NCBI RefSeq assembly: GCF_014648875.1
Contig: NZ_BMRY01000003.1
Coordinates: 372,001-436,000 of the forward strand
DNA from: Streptomyces parvus
GTDB taxonomy: Bacteria > Actinomycetota > Actinomycetes > Streptomycetales > Streptomycetaceae
DNA length: 64,000 nucleotides
Direction of reading: 5' to 3'
Shown: positions 34,477 to 42,909 of the stretch, one piece after another
How the letters are laid out: each line of letters begins with the position of its first letter
How positions within the stretch are numbered: position 1 is the first letter of the stretch
Notes under the pieces: model-generated
The model's database searches: none
What the model was told of the DNA's origin: nothing
The model's input: the letters and a program-made list of their open reading frames with translations, nothing else
Made by a program: the position numbers and the translations under genes

Positions 34477-35748
34477 GTGCCCGCATCCCCCGCCCCGCGT
34501 CCGTACCCCGTCGCCGTCGTGGGGATCGGCGCGGACGGCTGGGCCGGGCTCTCCGGCACGGCGCGGGAGGCGCTGCGCGGGGCGGAGGTGCTGATCGGCG
34601 GGGCGCGCCAGCTGGATCTGCTGCCGCCGGAGTGCGCCGGGGCGCGGGTGGCCTGGCCGTCCCCGCTCCGGCCTGCCGTTCCCCGGCTGCTCGCCGAGCA
34701 CGGGGAGCGCCCGATCGCGGTGCTGGCGAGCGGGGACCCGATGTTCTACGGGATCGGGCGGGCGCTCGCGGAGGAGCGGGGGCCGGAGGGGCTGCGCGTG
34801 TTGCCGCACCCGTCCTCGGTCTCGTACGCCTGCGCGCGGCTGGGCTGGCCGCTGGAGGACACGGAGGTCGTGACGCTGGTGGGCCGCCCGGCGGCGCGCC
34901 TGGCCGCCTCCCTGTACGAGGGGCGGCGGCTGCTCGTGCTGAGCGCGGACGCGGGCACTCCGGCGACGGTCGCGGCGCTGCTGACGGACCGGGGGTTCGG
35001 CCCGAGCAGGGTGCGGGTGCTGGAGCAGCTGGGCGGCGAGGACGAGGAGCATGCCGAGGGCGTCGCGGAGGCCTGGGCGCACGAGCCCGGGGACCGGCTG
35101 AACGTCGTCGCGATCGAGTGCCGGGCGTCGGCGGAGGCGCTGCGGCTCGGCGCGGTGCCCGGTCTGCCGGACGCGGCGTACGAGCACGACGGCCAGCTCA
35201 CCAAGCGGCACATCCGGGCCGCCACCCTGGCCACGCTGGCGCCCGCGCCGGGGGAGCTGCTGTGGGACGTGGGCGGCGGCTCGGGCTCGATCGCGGTCGA
35301 GTGGCTGCGGGCACACCGGTCCTGCCGGGCGGTGAGCGTGGAGCGGGACCCGGTACGGGCCGAGCGGATCACCCGTAACGCGGAGCGTCTGGGCGTCCCC
35401 GGCCTGCGGGTCGTCACGGGCCCTGCGCCTTCGGCCCTGGCCGGACTCGACACCCCGGACGCGGTGTTCATCGGCGGCGGGCTGACCGCGCCGGGTCTGC
35501 TGGACGCGTGCTGGGAGGCGCTGCGGCCGGGGGGCCGGCTGGTCGCGAACACGGTGACGCTGGAGTCGGAGGCGCTGCTGGCCGAACGGCACAAGGCGTA
35601 CGGCGGCGAGCTGGTGAGGCTGTCGGTCGCGCACGCCGTGCCGGTCGGCGGGTTCACGGGCTGGCGGCAGGCCATGCCGGTGACGCAGTGGTCGGTGACC
35701 AAACCCTCATCCTCAGAAGTGAGTTCGCACATGGGAGACAGACGATGA
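34477..35748 (+). CDS. cobL: Bifunctional precorrin-6Y C5,15-methyltransferase (decarboxylating), CbiE-CbiT type
   Basis: A 423-residue fused enzyme of corrin-ring synthesis. The N-terminal half (about 1-210) is a tetrapyrrole methylase: VVGIGADGWAGL, GDPMFYGIG, LPHPSSVSYACARLGWPLEDTEVV. The C-terminal half (about 235-423) is the CbiT decarboxylase/methyltransferase: TKRHIRAATLATL, LLWDVGGGSGSIAVEW, VFIGGG and a final VGGFTGWRQAMPVTQW. GTG 34477 has GAGG 9 bases upstream. The stop overlaps the start of cobM by 4 bases (ATGA), so translation is coupled. Other cobalamin genes are not in this window. Confidence 0.95.
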   Translation: MPASPAPRPYPVAVVGIGADGWAGLSGTAREALRGAEVLIGGARQLDLLPPECAGARVAWPSPLRPAVPRLLAEHGERPIAVLASGDPMFYGIGRALAEERGPEGLRVLPHPSSVSYACARLGWPLEDTEVVTLVGRPAARLAASLYEGRRLLVLSADAGTPATVAALLTDRGFGPSRVRVLEQLGGEDEEHAEGVAEAWAHEPGDRLNVVAIECRASAEALRLGAVPGLPDAAYEHDGQLTKRHIRAATLATLAPAPGELLWDVGGGSGSIAVEWLRAHRSCRAVSVERDPVRAERITRNAERLGVPGLRVVTGPAPSALAGLDTPDAVFIGGGLTAPGLLDACWEALRPGGRLVANTVTLESEALLAERHKAYGGELVRLSVAHAVPVGGFTGWRQAMPVTQWSVTKPSSSEVSSHMGDRR

Positions 35749-36494
35749 CCGTGTACTTCATCGGCGCGGGCCCCGGCGCCGCCGACCTGATCACGGTGCG
35801 CGGCGCCCGGATCCTCGCCGCTAGCCCGGTCTGCCTGTACGCGGGCAGCCTGGTCCCCGTGGAACTGCTGGCCGAGTGCCCGGAGGGAGCACGCCTGATC
35901 GACACGGCGAACCTGGACATCGACCAGATCACCGCCGAGCTGGTCCGGGCCCACGCGGACGGCCACGACGTGGCGCGGCTGCACTCGGGGGACCCGTCGG
36001 TGTTCAGCGCGGTGAACGAGCAGATGAAGCGTCTGGACGAGGCGGGCGTGCCGTACGAAGTCGTCCCCGGCGTCCCCGCGTTCGCTGCTGCCGCCGCCGC
36101 CCTGAAGCGCGAGCTGACGGTCCCGACGGTCGGCCAGACGGTGATCCTGACCCGCATCGCCCAGCGCGCCACGGCGATGCCGGAGGGCGAGGACCTGGCG
36201 ACTCTGGGCCGCAGCGGCGCGCTGATCGTGCTGCACCTGGCGGCGCGGTACGTGGACCGCGTGGTCGACGAACTGCGCCCCCACTACGGCGCGGACTGCC
36301 CGACGGCGGTGGTGGCGATGGCGTCCCGCCCGGACGAGATCATCCTGCGCGGCACCCTGGACTCGATCGCCGGACAGGTGAAGGCGGCGGGGGTGATCCG
36401 GACGGCGGTCATCATGGTGGGCCGCACGCTGGGCGCGGAGCAGTTCCGGGACAGCCACCTGTACTCCCCGGAGCGGGACCGGCACGTGTGCTGA
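35745..36494 (+). CDS. cobM: Precorrin-4 C11-methyltransferase
   Basis: A 249-residue SAM-dependent methylase that methylates C11 of precorrin-4. Family marks: VYFIGAGPGAADLITVRGARIL, YAGSLVP, RLHSGDPSVFSAVNEQM, YEVVPGVPAFAAAAAALKRELTVP, QTVILTR and a C-terminal SHLYSPERDR. Length is normal. It is translationally coupled to cobL, which acts later in the same pathway. Confidence 0.96.
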   Translation: MTVYFIGAGPGAADLITVRGARILAASPVCLYAGSLVPVELLAECPEGARLIDTANLDIDQITAELVRAHADGHDVARLHSGDPSVFSAVNEQMKRLDEAGVPYEVVPGVPAFAAAAAALKRELTVPTVGQTVILTRIAQRATAMPEGEDLATLGRSGALIVLHLAARYVDRVVDELRPHYGADCPTAVVAMASRPDEIILRGTLDSIAGQVKAAGVIRTAVIMVGRTLGAEQFRDSHLYSPERDRHVC

Positions 36495-36514
36495 CGAAGG
36501 CGGGGGAGGGCGGC

Positions 36515-36766
36515 GTGCGAGGCGACGCGAGCGTGGGCACGAACGGCAGGATGAGCCGGGACGAGGCGCTGTCGTTGGTGCGGCGCCTGCGAGCCGAGTC
36601 CGGCGAGACCGGCGAGGCAGAGGTGGACGAGATCCTCGACGCCTTGGAACGCGGCCTCGCCTGCCCGCACATCAGCGACTACGTCTACTGGCCCCTTCCG
36701 GGCACCGACCCCACGCCTGAAGAGATCGTCGACCGGGCACTGGCCTATCGGCCGATCGCGCTCTGA
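36515..36766 (+). CDS. Colicin/pyocin-type bacteriocin immunity protein, orphan
   Basis: An 83-residue protein. From residue 15 it follows the four-helix immunity fold of DNase colicins: DEALSLVRRLRAE, EAEVDEILDALERG, then CPHISDYVYWP and PEEIVDRALAYR, which lines up by eye with the segment HPSGSDLIYYP...SPxGIVxxVKxWR of the E9/E7 immunity proteins. Asp55, Tyr56 and Tyr58-Trp59 take the place of the residues that grip the nuclease. GTG 36515 has GGGAGGG upstream; ATG 36551 is an alternative. No HNH-nuclease toxin gene is nearby. It follows cobM by 20 bases but probably has no link to cobalamin. Confidence 0.75.
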   Translation: MRGDASVGTNGRMSRDEALSLVRRLRAESGETGEAEVDEILDALERGLACPHISDYVYWPLPGTDPTPEEIVDRALAYRPIAL

Positions 36767-36939
36767 CACGGGGGGCCTCTTCCCGGTGGCCGGATTGGAG
36801 TGGACCGGGGCCGAGCCGGAGGTGACTGCGCGACGTGTCACGGACCGGTCCGAAGCCCCGTCGGAAGGCACGGTTGCTCGCGGGCGGTGAGCGGCACCGG
36901 AAAGGTTCGCGTCGCCCGGGTGCGCGTAGGGTCCCGTCC

Positions 36940-37353
36940 GTGGACGACGACAGGGTGATCATGGCGCGGGCCCGGATGCATCTGGTGCCCGCGGTGCTGG
37001 CGTTGGCGAATCCGCCCTGGCAGCGGGACGTGTGGCTGGATCCGGAGGTGTTCGAGGATCTGGAGTACGTCATCCACACGCTGTTCGACGACTTCTGCGA
37101 TGCCGAGCATCCGGAGCGCTATCTCGGGATCGGTCTGCGCAGTGAGGAAGAGGTCGCGCTTCTGCGGGAGTTGGACCGTGCGCTGACCGTTGCCGAGGAT
37201 CAGGCTCCGGGTGGTTTCGACGCGGAGATGCTGCGCGTCGAGGGGTGGGCGGAGGTGGTGGCCGTGGCCGGGCGGTTGGCGCAGGTCATGGTCGGCAATG
37301 ACCTGCGGGAGGTCCTTGCGCTCCATGAGACTCGGGGTGTCGCCGAGGCGTAG
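36940..37353 (+). CDS. SCO4402-like small protein
   Basis: A 137-residue protein with LVPAVLALANPPWQRDVWLDPEVFEDLEYVIHTLFDDFCDAEHPERYLG, then a helix EEVALLRELDRALTVAEDQ and GWAEVVAVAGRLAQVM. The pattern L-x-A-L-A-x-P-x-x-Q-x-x-x-W followed by a DDF/H.L.DD segment resembles the SCO4402 family of Streptomyces, a set of small proteins of unknown role common in immunity and accessory clusters. GTG 36940 has AGGG 8 bases upstream; ATG 36961 is possible. It stands next to the colicin-type immunity gene. Confidence 0.65.
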   Translation: MDDDRVIMARARMHLVPAVLALANPPWQRDVWLDPEVFEDLEYVIHTLFDDFCDAEHPERYLGIGLRSEEEVALLRELDRALTVAEDQAPGGFDAEMLRVEGWAEVVAVAGRLAQVMVGNDLREVLALHETRGVAEA

Positions 37354-37395
37354 GGCGGGCGGCCCGGTGGGAGTTCCGGGGGGAGTTCCGGTGGA

Positions 37396-37442
37396 CATGG
37401 GTGTGCCCGGGGGCCACCGCGTGGCTCCCGGGCACACCCATG
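37396..37442. terminator. 22-bp-stem bidirectional terminator
   Basis: Arms 37396-37417 and 37421-37442 (core GGGTGTGCCCGGG) pair with a single mismatch around a 3-base loop CGC. It separates the convergent SCO4402-like and flotillin genes. Two 12-bp copies of GGGAGTTCCGG-type sequence lie just before it (about 37369-37392). Confidence 0.88.
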
Positions 37443-37459
37443 CGCGACGCGTGCTCGCG

Positions 37460-38905
37460 TCAGCCCTTGATCTCGATCTCGCCGTTCGCCGCGGAAGCGG
37501 AGGCGTCCGGGGTCGTGGTGGGGGCCGGGACCGTCGTTGTGCGGTTCTTCAGGTTCTCCAGGAGGGACGCGAGGTCCACGCCCGTCGTCGAGCTGAGCAG
37601 TTCCATGCCCTGCGAGACGTTGTCGGTGACCGTGCGGGCCAGCTGGCTCGCGCCGTCCGTGGAGATGACCGTCATCTTGTCGATGGCGCTCAGCGGCTCC
37701 GAGGCCTTCGCCACGACGCTCGGGAGGACCTCCACCAGCATCTGGAGGACGGCCGCGTCGCCGTACTGCGCGAACGCGTCGGCCTTCTTCTGCATGGCCT
37801 CGGCCTCGGCCGCACCCTTGGCGGCGATGGACGCGGCCTCCGCCTCACCCTCGATGCGGACCGCGTCGGCCAGCGCCGAACGGTGCAGCTTCTCACCCTG
37901 ACCGGTCAGGCGCGAGCGCTCCGCGTCGGCCTCGGCCTCCTTGACCTGGGCGATGCGGCGGGCCTCCGCCTCCTGCTCGGCCTGGTAGCGGGCGGCGTCC
38001 GCGGGCTTACGGACCTTCGTGTCCAGCTCGCGGTCGGTCAGGGCCGCCTGGCGCTCGGCCACCTTCTCCTGCTCGGTGAGGACTTCCTGCTGGCGGGCCG
38101 CCTCGGCGAGCGGGCCGGCGGCGTTGGCCTTGGCGGCCGCGGCTTCCGTCTCGGCCTTGATCTCGGCCTGCTTCAGGTAGTACGTCCGCTCGGCGATGGC
38201 GATCTCCTCGGCCGCCTTCAGCCGGGCCTGCTCCGAGGCCCGCTTGGCGATGGCCTCGGCGATGTCCGCCTCCTGCTTGGCGCGGGCGGCCTCCGGGCGG
38301 CCGAGGTCCTCCAGGTAGGAGCCCTCGGTGGTGATGTCCTGGATCTGGAAGGCGTCCAGGATCAGGCCCTGGCCGGAGAGGCTGGCCTCGGCCTCCTCCG
38401 CGACCTGACCGGCGAACGCGGCCCGGTCCCGGATGATGTCCTCGACCGACATGCGGCCGACGATTGCGCGCAGCGCGCCGGAGAGCACTTCCTGGGTGAA
38501 GCCGACGATGCCGTCCTGCTGCTGGAGGAAGCGCTGGGCCGCCGCCCGGATCGCGTCCTCGCTGCCGCCGACCTTGACGATCGCGACACCTTCGAGGTTG
38601 GACTTGACGCCGCGCAGCGTCACCGCGCCGCGTACGGCGATCGGGATGTGCCGGCTGGACAGGTCCAGGGTGAACTTCTGCTGGACGAACGGCACGACGA
38701 AGACGCCGCCGCCCACGACGACCTTCTGGCCGCTGTTGTCGATGCTGGTCAGTCCGGTGACCGGGTCCGTCGACTTCTTGCCGCGGCGGCCGGTGATGAT
38801 GAACGCCTCGCTGGGCCCGGCCACCTTGTAGCGCGTGATGACGACGAGGCCGAGCAGAACGAGGAGTACGACGATGCCGATGACGGCGATGACTACTGGA
38901 CTCAT
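37460..38905 (-). CDS. Flotillin-like SPFH/band-7 membrane scaffold protein
   Basis: A 481-residue protein. One membrane helix (about residues 4-24) is followed by the SPFH domain (about 28-215; YKVAGPSEAFIITGRRGK, VVVGGGVFVVPFVQQ, MSVEDIIRDRAAFAGQV) and a long coiled coil rich in Glu-Ala repeats (about 205-400). The C-terminus has a flotillin-like helical part with VLQMLVEVLPSVVAKASEPLSAIDKM and a Thr/Pro tail. Bacterial flotillins (FloT/YuaG) organise membrane microdomains. The gene at 39015 encodes its likely NfeD/YuaF-type partner, read in the same direction. Confidence 0.92.
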   Translation of the reverse strand: MSPVVIAVIGIVVLLVLLGLVVITRYKVAGPSEAFIITGRRGKKSTDPVTGLTSIDNSGQKVVVGGGVFVVPFVQQKFTLDLSSRHIPIAVRGAVTLRGVKSNLEGVAIVKVGGSEDAIRAAAQRFLQQQDGIVGFTQEVLSGALRAIVGRMSVEDIIRDRAAFAGQVAEEAEASLSGQGLILDAFQIQDITTEGSYLEDLGRPEAARAKQEADIAEAIAKRASEQARLKAAEEIAIAERTYYLKQAEIKAETEAAAAKANAAGPLAEAARQQEVLTEQEKVAERQAALTDRELDTKVRKPADAARYQAEQEAEARRIAQVKEAEADAERSRLTGQGEKLHRSALADAVRIEGEAEAASIAAKGAAEAEAMQKKADAFAQYGDAAVLQMLVEVLPSVVAKASEPLSAIDKMTVISTDGASQLARTVTDNVSQGMELLSSTTGVDLASLLENLKNRTTTVPAPTTTPDASASAANGEIEIKG

Positions 38906-39014
38906 GAGGTGTCCCCCCTGCCTCCCGTGGGGGACGGCAGATTGTTGTGGAGCGGGCCTTGCTGTGGAGTTGACCGACGTGGGGCGGTGGGGCGGGTGGA
39001 GGCGGTGTGCGTGG

Positions 39015-39524
39015 TCAGCGCTCCACCGGGCGGACCGCGACCGAAGTGGTCGACAGTGCCGCTTCCACCCAGATCTCGGTGCCGCGCGGCACGGGCGTCG
39101 CCGACTTGGCCGCGTACTTCACGGGCTGGTCGCCCAGCCGCAGCAGCACCTCGCCGTAGCCCTCGGCCGGGATGGCCGTCACGACGGATCCCGAGGTGCC
39201 CACCAGGTCGCTGTCGCGCGGCGTGGCGTGCGTCTGGTCGCGCATCAGGGCCTTGCTGAGCTTCCAGGTCAGCCAGCCCGCCACCAGGCCGGCGGCGACG
39301 CCGACGACGGTGGCCACGATCGTTCCCGCGCCGGTCGAGCCGAGCACGATCGCTCCGCCGAAGCCGAGCATCGAGATGAAGCCGGCGATCACCGGGAGCG
39401 AGAGCAGTCCGTCGAAGAGGCCGTCGAGCACGCCGTCGAGAAGGCCTTCGAGGACCCCGCCGAAGATCAGGGAGAGCGCGAGCAGCACGATCCCCGCAAT
39501 GCCGAGACCGAGAAAGAAGGTCAC
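39015..39524 (-). CDS. NfeD/YuaF-like membrane protein, partner of flotillin
   Basis: A 169-residue protein. A first membrane helix is followed by an amphipathic run LEGLLDGVLDGLFDGLLS with repeated LDG units, then two more hydrophobic helices (about 45-95). The last 75 residues are a beta-barrel (OB-like) domain: DLVGTSGSVVTAIPAEGYGEVLLRLGD, PVPRGTEIWVEAALSTTSVAV, as in NfeD-type proteins that accompany flotillins. GTG 39524 has GGGGAG 8 bases upstream. It lies upstream of the flotillin gene on the same strand with a gap of about 110 bases. Confidence 0.82.
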   Translation of the reverse strand: MTFFLGLGIAGIVLLALSLIFGGVLEGLLDGVLDGLFDGLLSLPVIAGFISMLGFGGAIVLGSTGAGTIVATVVGVAAGLVAGWLTWKLSKALMRDQTHATPRDSDLVGTSGSVVTAIPAEGYGEVLLRLGDQPVKYAAKSATPVPRGTEIWVEAALSTTSVAVRPVER

Positions 39525-39628
39525 GCGATCACTCCCCTGTTGTCGACTTCCCCCGAGTGTTTTCCGTCGATCTGGCTGGATGATCCCATACACCACCTGC
39601 TCCGGTCACTGCCGGGTTCCGGCAATCT

Positions 39629-40120
39629 TTACGCTTCTTTGATGCCGGACAGACGGTTCGTGAGGGTGTCGAGTGACTGGAAGGTCGCTCCGAGCAACGC
39701 CACGTGCTTCCAGCGCAGGATTCCGTCCGGCCCGATGAGGAACACCGCCCGCCGCACCCCGATGCCCGGCGCGGAGACCCCGTACGCCTTGGCGATCTCC
39801 CGGCCCTCGTCCGCCAGCAGCGGCATCCGCAGGTTGAAGGCGCGGGCGAACGACTCGTGGCTGTCCACACCCTGTGGACTGATTCCCCAGACGTCGGCGT
39901 CGAGGCCCTCGAAGGCCTCCATGCCCGAGGAGTACGAGCACAGCTGCTTTGTGCAGACCGTGGTGTTGTCCCCCGGGTAGAACGCCAGGACCACGAATCG
40001 GCCACGGGCGGCGGTCAGGCGGTAGTCGGCGCGCTCGAAGGTCTCGCCCGAGCCGGAGAGGACCCCGCCCGGGAGGGTGAAGTCCGGTGCTGCGCTGCCG
40101 AGTTGAGGTCCTGATGCCAT
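39629..40120 (-). CDS. Thioredoxin-dependent peroxiredoxin (AhpC/TSA, BCP-like)
   Basis: A 163-residue peroxidase. The start PDFTLPGG, LAFYPGDNTTVCTKQLCSY (peroxidatic Cys in TTVC, a second Cys five residues later as in BCP-type atypical two-Cys enzymes) and RRAVFLIGPDGILRWKHVALLG are family marks. It reduces hydroperoxides using thioredoxin or a similar donor. It is divergent from the alpha/beta hydrolase with about 160 bases in between. Confidence 0.92.
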   Translation of the reverse strand: MASGPQLGSAAPDFTLPGGVLSGSGETFERADYRLTAARGRFVVLAFYPGDNTTVCTKQLCSYSSGMEAFEGLDADVWGISPQGVDSHESFARAFNLRMPLLADEGREIAKAYGVSAPGIGVRRAVFLIGPDGILRWKHVALLGATFQSLDTLTNRLSGIKEA

Positions 40121-40283
40121 GGTGGGCTCCTTCGGTGTCGTAGAGGGGGATGCCGGGTACGGACCGGATGGTTCCGTGGCCGTGACCGTACAGTGGACGG
40201 CACTTCACCCATCCGGAGCGGCCCCGGCGCCGAATACGGGGAGAGGGGACCACCGCGCCCCGCACCCGGACCTGGAGGTACGC

Positions 40284-41036
40284 GTGGCCCAACGACCGCC
40301 GTCGGCAGCGGTTCTCGTTCTGCACGGAGGGCGCGAGAACGGTACGGAGCCCCCGCCGCCGGGCCCGCTGAATCTGCCCGGCGTACGGATGCGGCCCTTC
40401 GTCCGGGCCGTCGGCCGGGCCGCCCGCGCCGCCGGCGGGAACGTGCTCGTGACGCCGGTGCGGTACGGCCACCGGGGCTGGAACGGCGACCGCGCGGACC
40501 CCTTCCACGACGCCGTGGCCGCCCTCGACGCGCTGCGGGAGGAAGCGGGTGACGACCTGCCGGTGGTGCTCCTGGGCCACTCCATGGGGGCGCGCGCCGC
40601 CCTCCGCGCCGCCGGGCACCCCCTCGTGCGGGGCGTCGTCGGACTCGCCCCCTGGTGCCCGCCGGGGGACCCGGTCACCCAGCTCGCCGGCCGTGACATC
40701 GTCCTCGTGCACAGCAACCGGGACCGGATGACCAGCCCCCAGGCCACCCAGTCCCTCACCGCCCGGGCCCGTCGCGCCGGCGCCCGTACGTGCATGGTCA
40801 CCGTCCGGGGCGGCGACCACGCCATGCTCCGCCGGGCCTCCGCCTGGCACCGGCTCACCACCGGGCTGGTCACCGGACTGCTGGGTTCCGGCAGTCTGCC
40901 GGGTCCGGTCGGCGCAGCCCTCGCCCTGCCGCCCACCGCCGAGGCCACCGAGGGCACCCTCGACCTGGACCTCGATCTGGCTCCGGATCCCGGCCGGCTC
41001 CGGACCCGGGCCCGGACGCGCTCCCAGGCGTACTGA
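40284..41036 (+). CDS. Alpha/beta hydrolase
   Basis: A 250-residue hydrolase. The oxyanion segment is VLVLHGGREN, the nucleophile elbow LLGHSMGARAA (Ser), the acidic residue is probably Asp in LVHSNRDRM, and the catalytic His lies in VRGGDHAML. The last 50 residues are a low-complexity tail with a DLDLDLAPD run. GTG 40284 has GGAGG 5 bases upstream; the frame is open further upstream but without such a site. Substrate unknown. Downstream is the SpoIIE phosphatase gene on the same strand. Confidence 0.85.
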   Translation: MAQRPPSAAVLVLHGGRENGTEPPPPGPLNLPGVRMRPFVRAVGRAARAAGGNVLVTPVRYGHRGWNGDRADPFHDAVAALDALREEAGDDLPVVLLGHSMGARAALRAAGHPLVRGVVGLAPWCPPGDPVTQLAGRDIVLVHSNRDRMTSPQATQSLTARARRAGARTCMVTVRGGDHAMLRRASAWHRLTTGLVTGLLGSGSLPGPVGAALALPPTAEATEGTLDLDLDLAPDPGRLRTRARTRSQAY

Positions 41037-41091
41037 CCGCGGGGACCCGCCTGCCGCCCTGCGGATGCGGTTCGGGAGGGGGCGGCCGACG

Positions 41092-42852
41092 ATGGAGGCT
41101 CGGGAGCTTCGAACGGCGGGAGGCATGCTCTTGCAGGCCGACACGTGCGACGACGGCATGCCCTCGTTCTTCGACCCGAAGACCGTCGCGGCCCTGTTCG
41201 ACGGCAATCCGGCCGCCGTCGCGGTGCTCGACCACGACCTCCGCTACACCTATGTCAACCCCGCCCTCGAACGGCTCAACGGCATCTCCGCCGCCTCCCA
41301 CATCGGGCGGACCTTCTCCCAGGTGCTGCCCGGGCTGCACGGCCAGGCCGCCGCCCTGCGCGACGTGCTCGCCGACGGCAGTCCCCGGGAAGTGACGATC
41401 AGCGGGCGGACCTGGGCGCCGACCGAGGAGGAGCAGAAGCTCTGGCGGGCCACGTACCACCGGCTCGACGCGGAGGGGGAGGGCTGCGGGCTGATGGCGA
41501 TCGTCGTCGAGATCACCGACATCGCCCGGCAGCGCGAGGAGCTGGAGCAGGCCCGCGGCCATGTCGCCCTGCTCTCCACCGCCGCCGTCCGGATCGGCAC
41601 CACGCTCGACATGGACACCACCTGCCGGGAGCTGGCCGACTTCGTGGTGCCCGACTTCTCCGACGTCGCGGCGGTCGACGTGTTCCCGGCCGAGGTGGGG
41701 CACTCCGTACGCCGCCCGGCGCCCGGTGTCGTCCGGCTGCGGCGGGCCGCGCTGCGGGGCGACGGAGGCCTCGACGAGCAGGTGCAGCGGTTCGGCCATC
41801 CCGGGGAGTACGTCGACTTCGCCCCGGACTCCGCGGTGACCCGCTGTCTGCTGGACAACGAGCCGGTCGTCGACGACTGGGAGAACCACGAGCGCGGCCG
41901 CAGCACCGTCACCGCCGACCGGATCACCGCCTCCCTGGCGCTCGGGCTGCGCCAGGCACTCGTCGTTCCGCTGACCGCTCGCAGCCGGCCGCTCGGCGCG
42001 CTCACCCTCATCCGGGCCGAGGGCTCACCCCTCTTCGACGACCAGGACGTGGCCGTCGCCCGCGAACTCGCCGCCCGGGCGGCCGTCGACCTCGACCACG
42101 CCCGCCGGTACGACCACGAGCACAGCATCGCCCGCGAACTCCAGCGCTCCCTGCTCTCCGAGCCCTGGGGGCCCCACCCGCACGTCGAGATCGCCACCCG
42201 CTACCTCCCCGCCGACGAGGGCGTCCTGGTCGGCGGCGACTGGTTCGACGTCGTACCGCTCCAGGACGGCCGGCACCTCAAGGCGATGGGCGACGTGATG
42301 GGGCACGGGGTGGAGGCGGCCGTCGCGATGAGCCAGTACCGCTCGCTGCTGCGACTGCTGGCGGGCGAGGACCTGCCGCCGCACCGGATCCTGGAGCAGC
42401 TCGACACCATGGTGGAGCGGTCGGGGCTGGACCGGGCGGCGACCTGTCTGCTCGCCGTCGTCGACCGGTTCGGCGGGGTGTGCGAGGTGGCCAGCGCGGG
42501 TCATCTGCCCCCGGTCTTCATCGACCCGGGCGCCCGGGCCCGGGTGGTGCCGGTGCCGGTGGGACCGCCGCTCGGCACCGGGTTCGGCGGCTACCGGACC
42601 GCGTCCGTGCCCTGCGGCCCGGGGACCGTGCTGTTCATGTACACCGACGGTCTGGTGGAGCGCCGGGGCGAGGACATCGACGTCTCCGTGCAGCGGCTCG
42701 CCTCGCTGGCCATGCCGCCGGGCGGACGCCTGGAAGACCTGCTGGACCAGGTTCTCGACCGGTTCGGCGAGGACGCGGAGGACGACATCGCCGTCCTCGC
42801 GTCCCGGATCCGCGAGGGCCCTCCGGTGGTGCGGCCGACCCCGGCGGAGTGA
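41092..42852 (+). CDS. PAS-GAF-SpoIIE (PP2C-type) phosphatase
   Basis: A 586-residue signalling phosphatase. PAS domain about 30-145 (AVAVLDHDLRYTYVNPALERLNG), GAF domain about 160-335 (DMDTTCRELADFVVPDF, RQALVVPLTARSRPLGALTLIRA), catalytic domain about 350-575 with metal-binding GGDWFDVVPL, MGDVMGHGVEAA, FMYTDGLVERRG and DDIAVLA. Streptomyces encode many such proteins, which dephosphorylate anti-sigma-factor antagonists of the SigB/SigF type. The two sigma genes of that class at 18.8-20.8 kb are conceivable indirect targets, without proof. ATG 41092 is preceded by a G-rich region. Confidence 0.92.
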   Translation: MEARELRTAGGMLLQADTCDDGMPSFFDPKTVAALFDGNPAAVAVLDHDLRYTYVNPALERLNGISAASHIGRTFSQVLPGLHGQAAALRDVLADGSPREVTISGRTWAPTEEEQKLWRATYHRLDAEGEGCGLMAIVVEITDIARQREELEQARGHVALLSTAAVRIGTTLDMDTTCRELADFVVPDFSDVAAVDVFPAEVGHSVRRPAPGVVRLRRAALRGDGGLDEQVQRFGHPGEYVDFAPDSAVTRCLLDNEPVVDDWENHERGRSTVTADRITASLALGLRQALVVPLTARSRPLGALTLIRAEGSPLFDDQDVAVARELAARAAVDLDHARRYDHEHSIARELQRSLLSEPWGPHPHVEIATRYLPADEGVLVGGDWFDVVPLQDGRHLKAMGDVMGHGVEAAVAMSQYRSLLRLLAGEDLPPHRILEQLDTMVERSGLDRAATCLLAVVDRFGGVCEVASAGHLPPVFIDPGARARVVPVPVGPPLGTGFGGYRTASVPCGPGTVLFMYTDGLVERRGEDIDVSVQRLASLAMPPGGRLEDLLDQVLDRFGEDAEDDIAVLASRIREGPPVVRPTPAE

Positions 42853-42909
42853 CGGCCGCCGTTTCCCTTTCCCTCGCCCCGGGCCCGGCAGGCTCCCCGG
42901 GCCCCGGTT

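Noticed and set aside
36515..36766. Cobalamin-related role for the gene after cobM
   Set aside because: The sequence follows the colicin immunity pattern and lacks any tetrapyrrole or cobalamin motif; proximity to cobM seems accidental.
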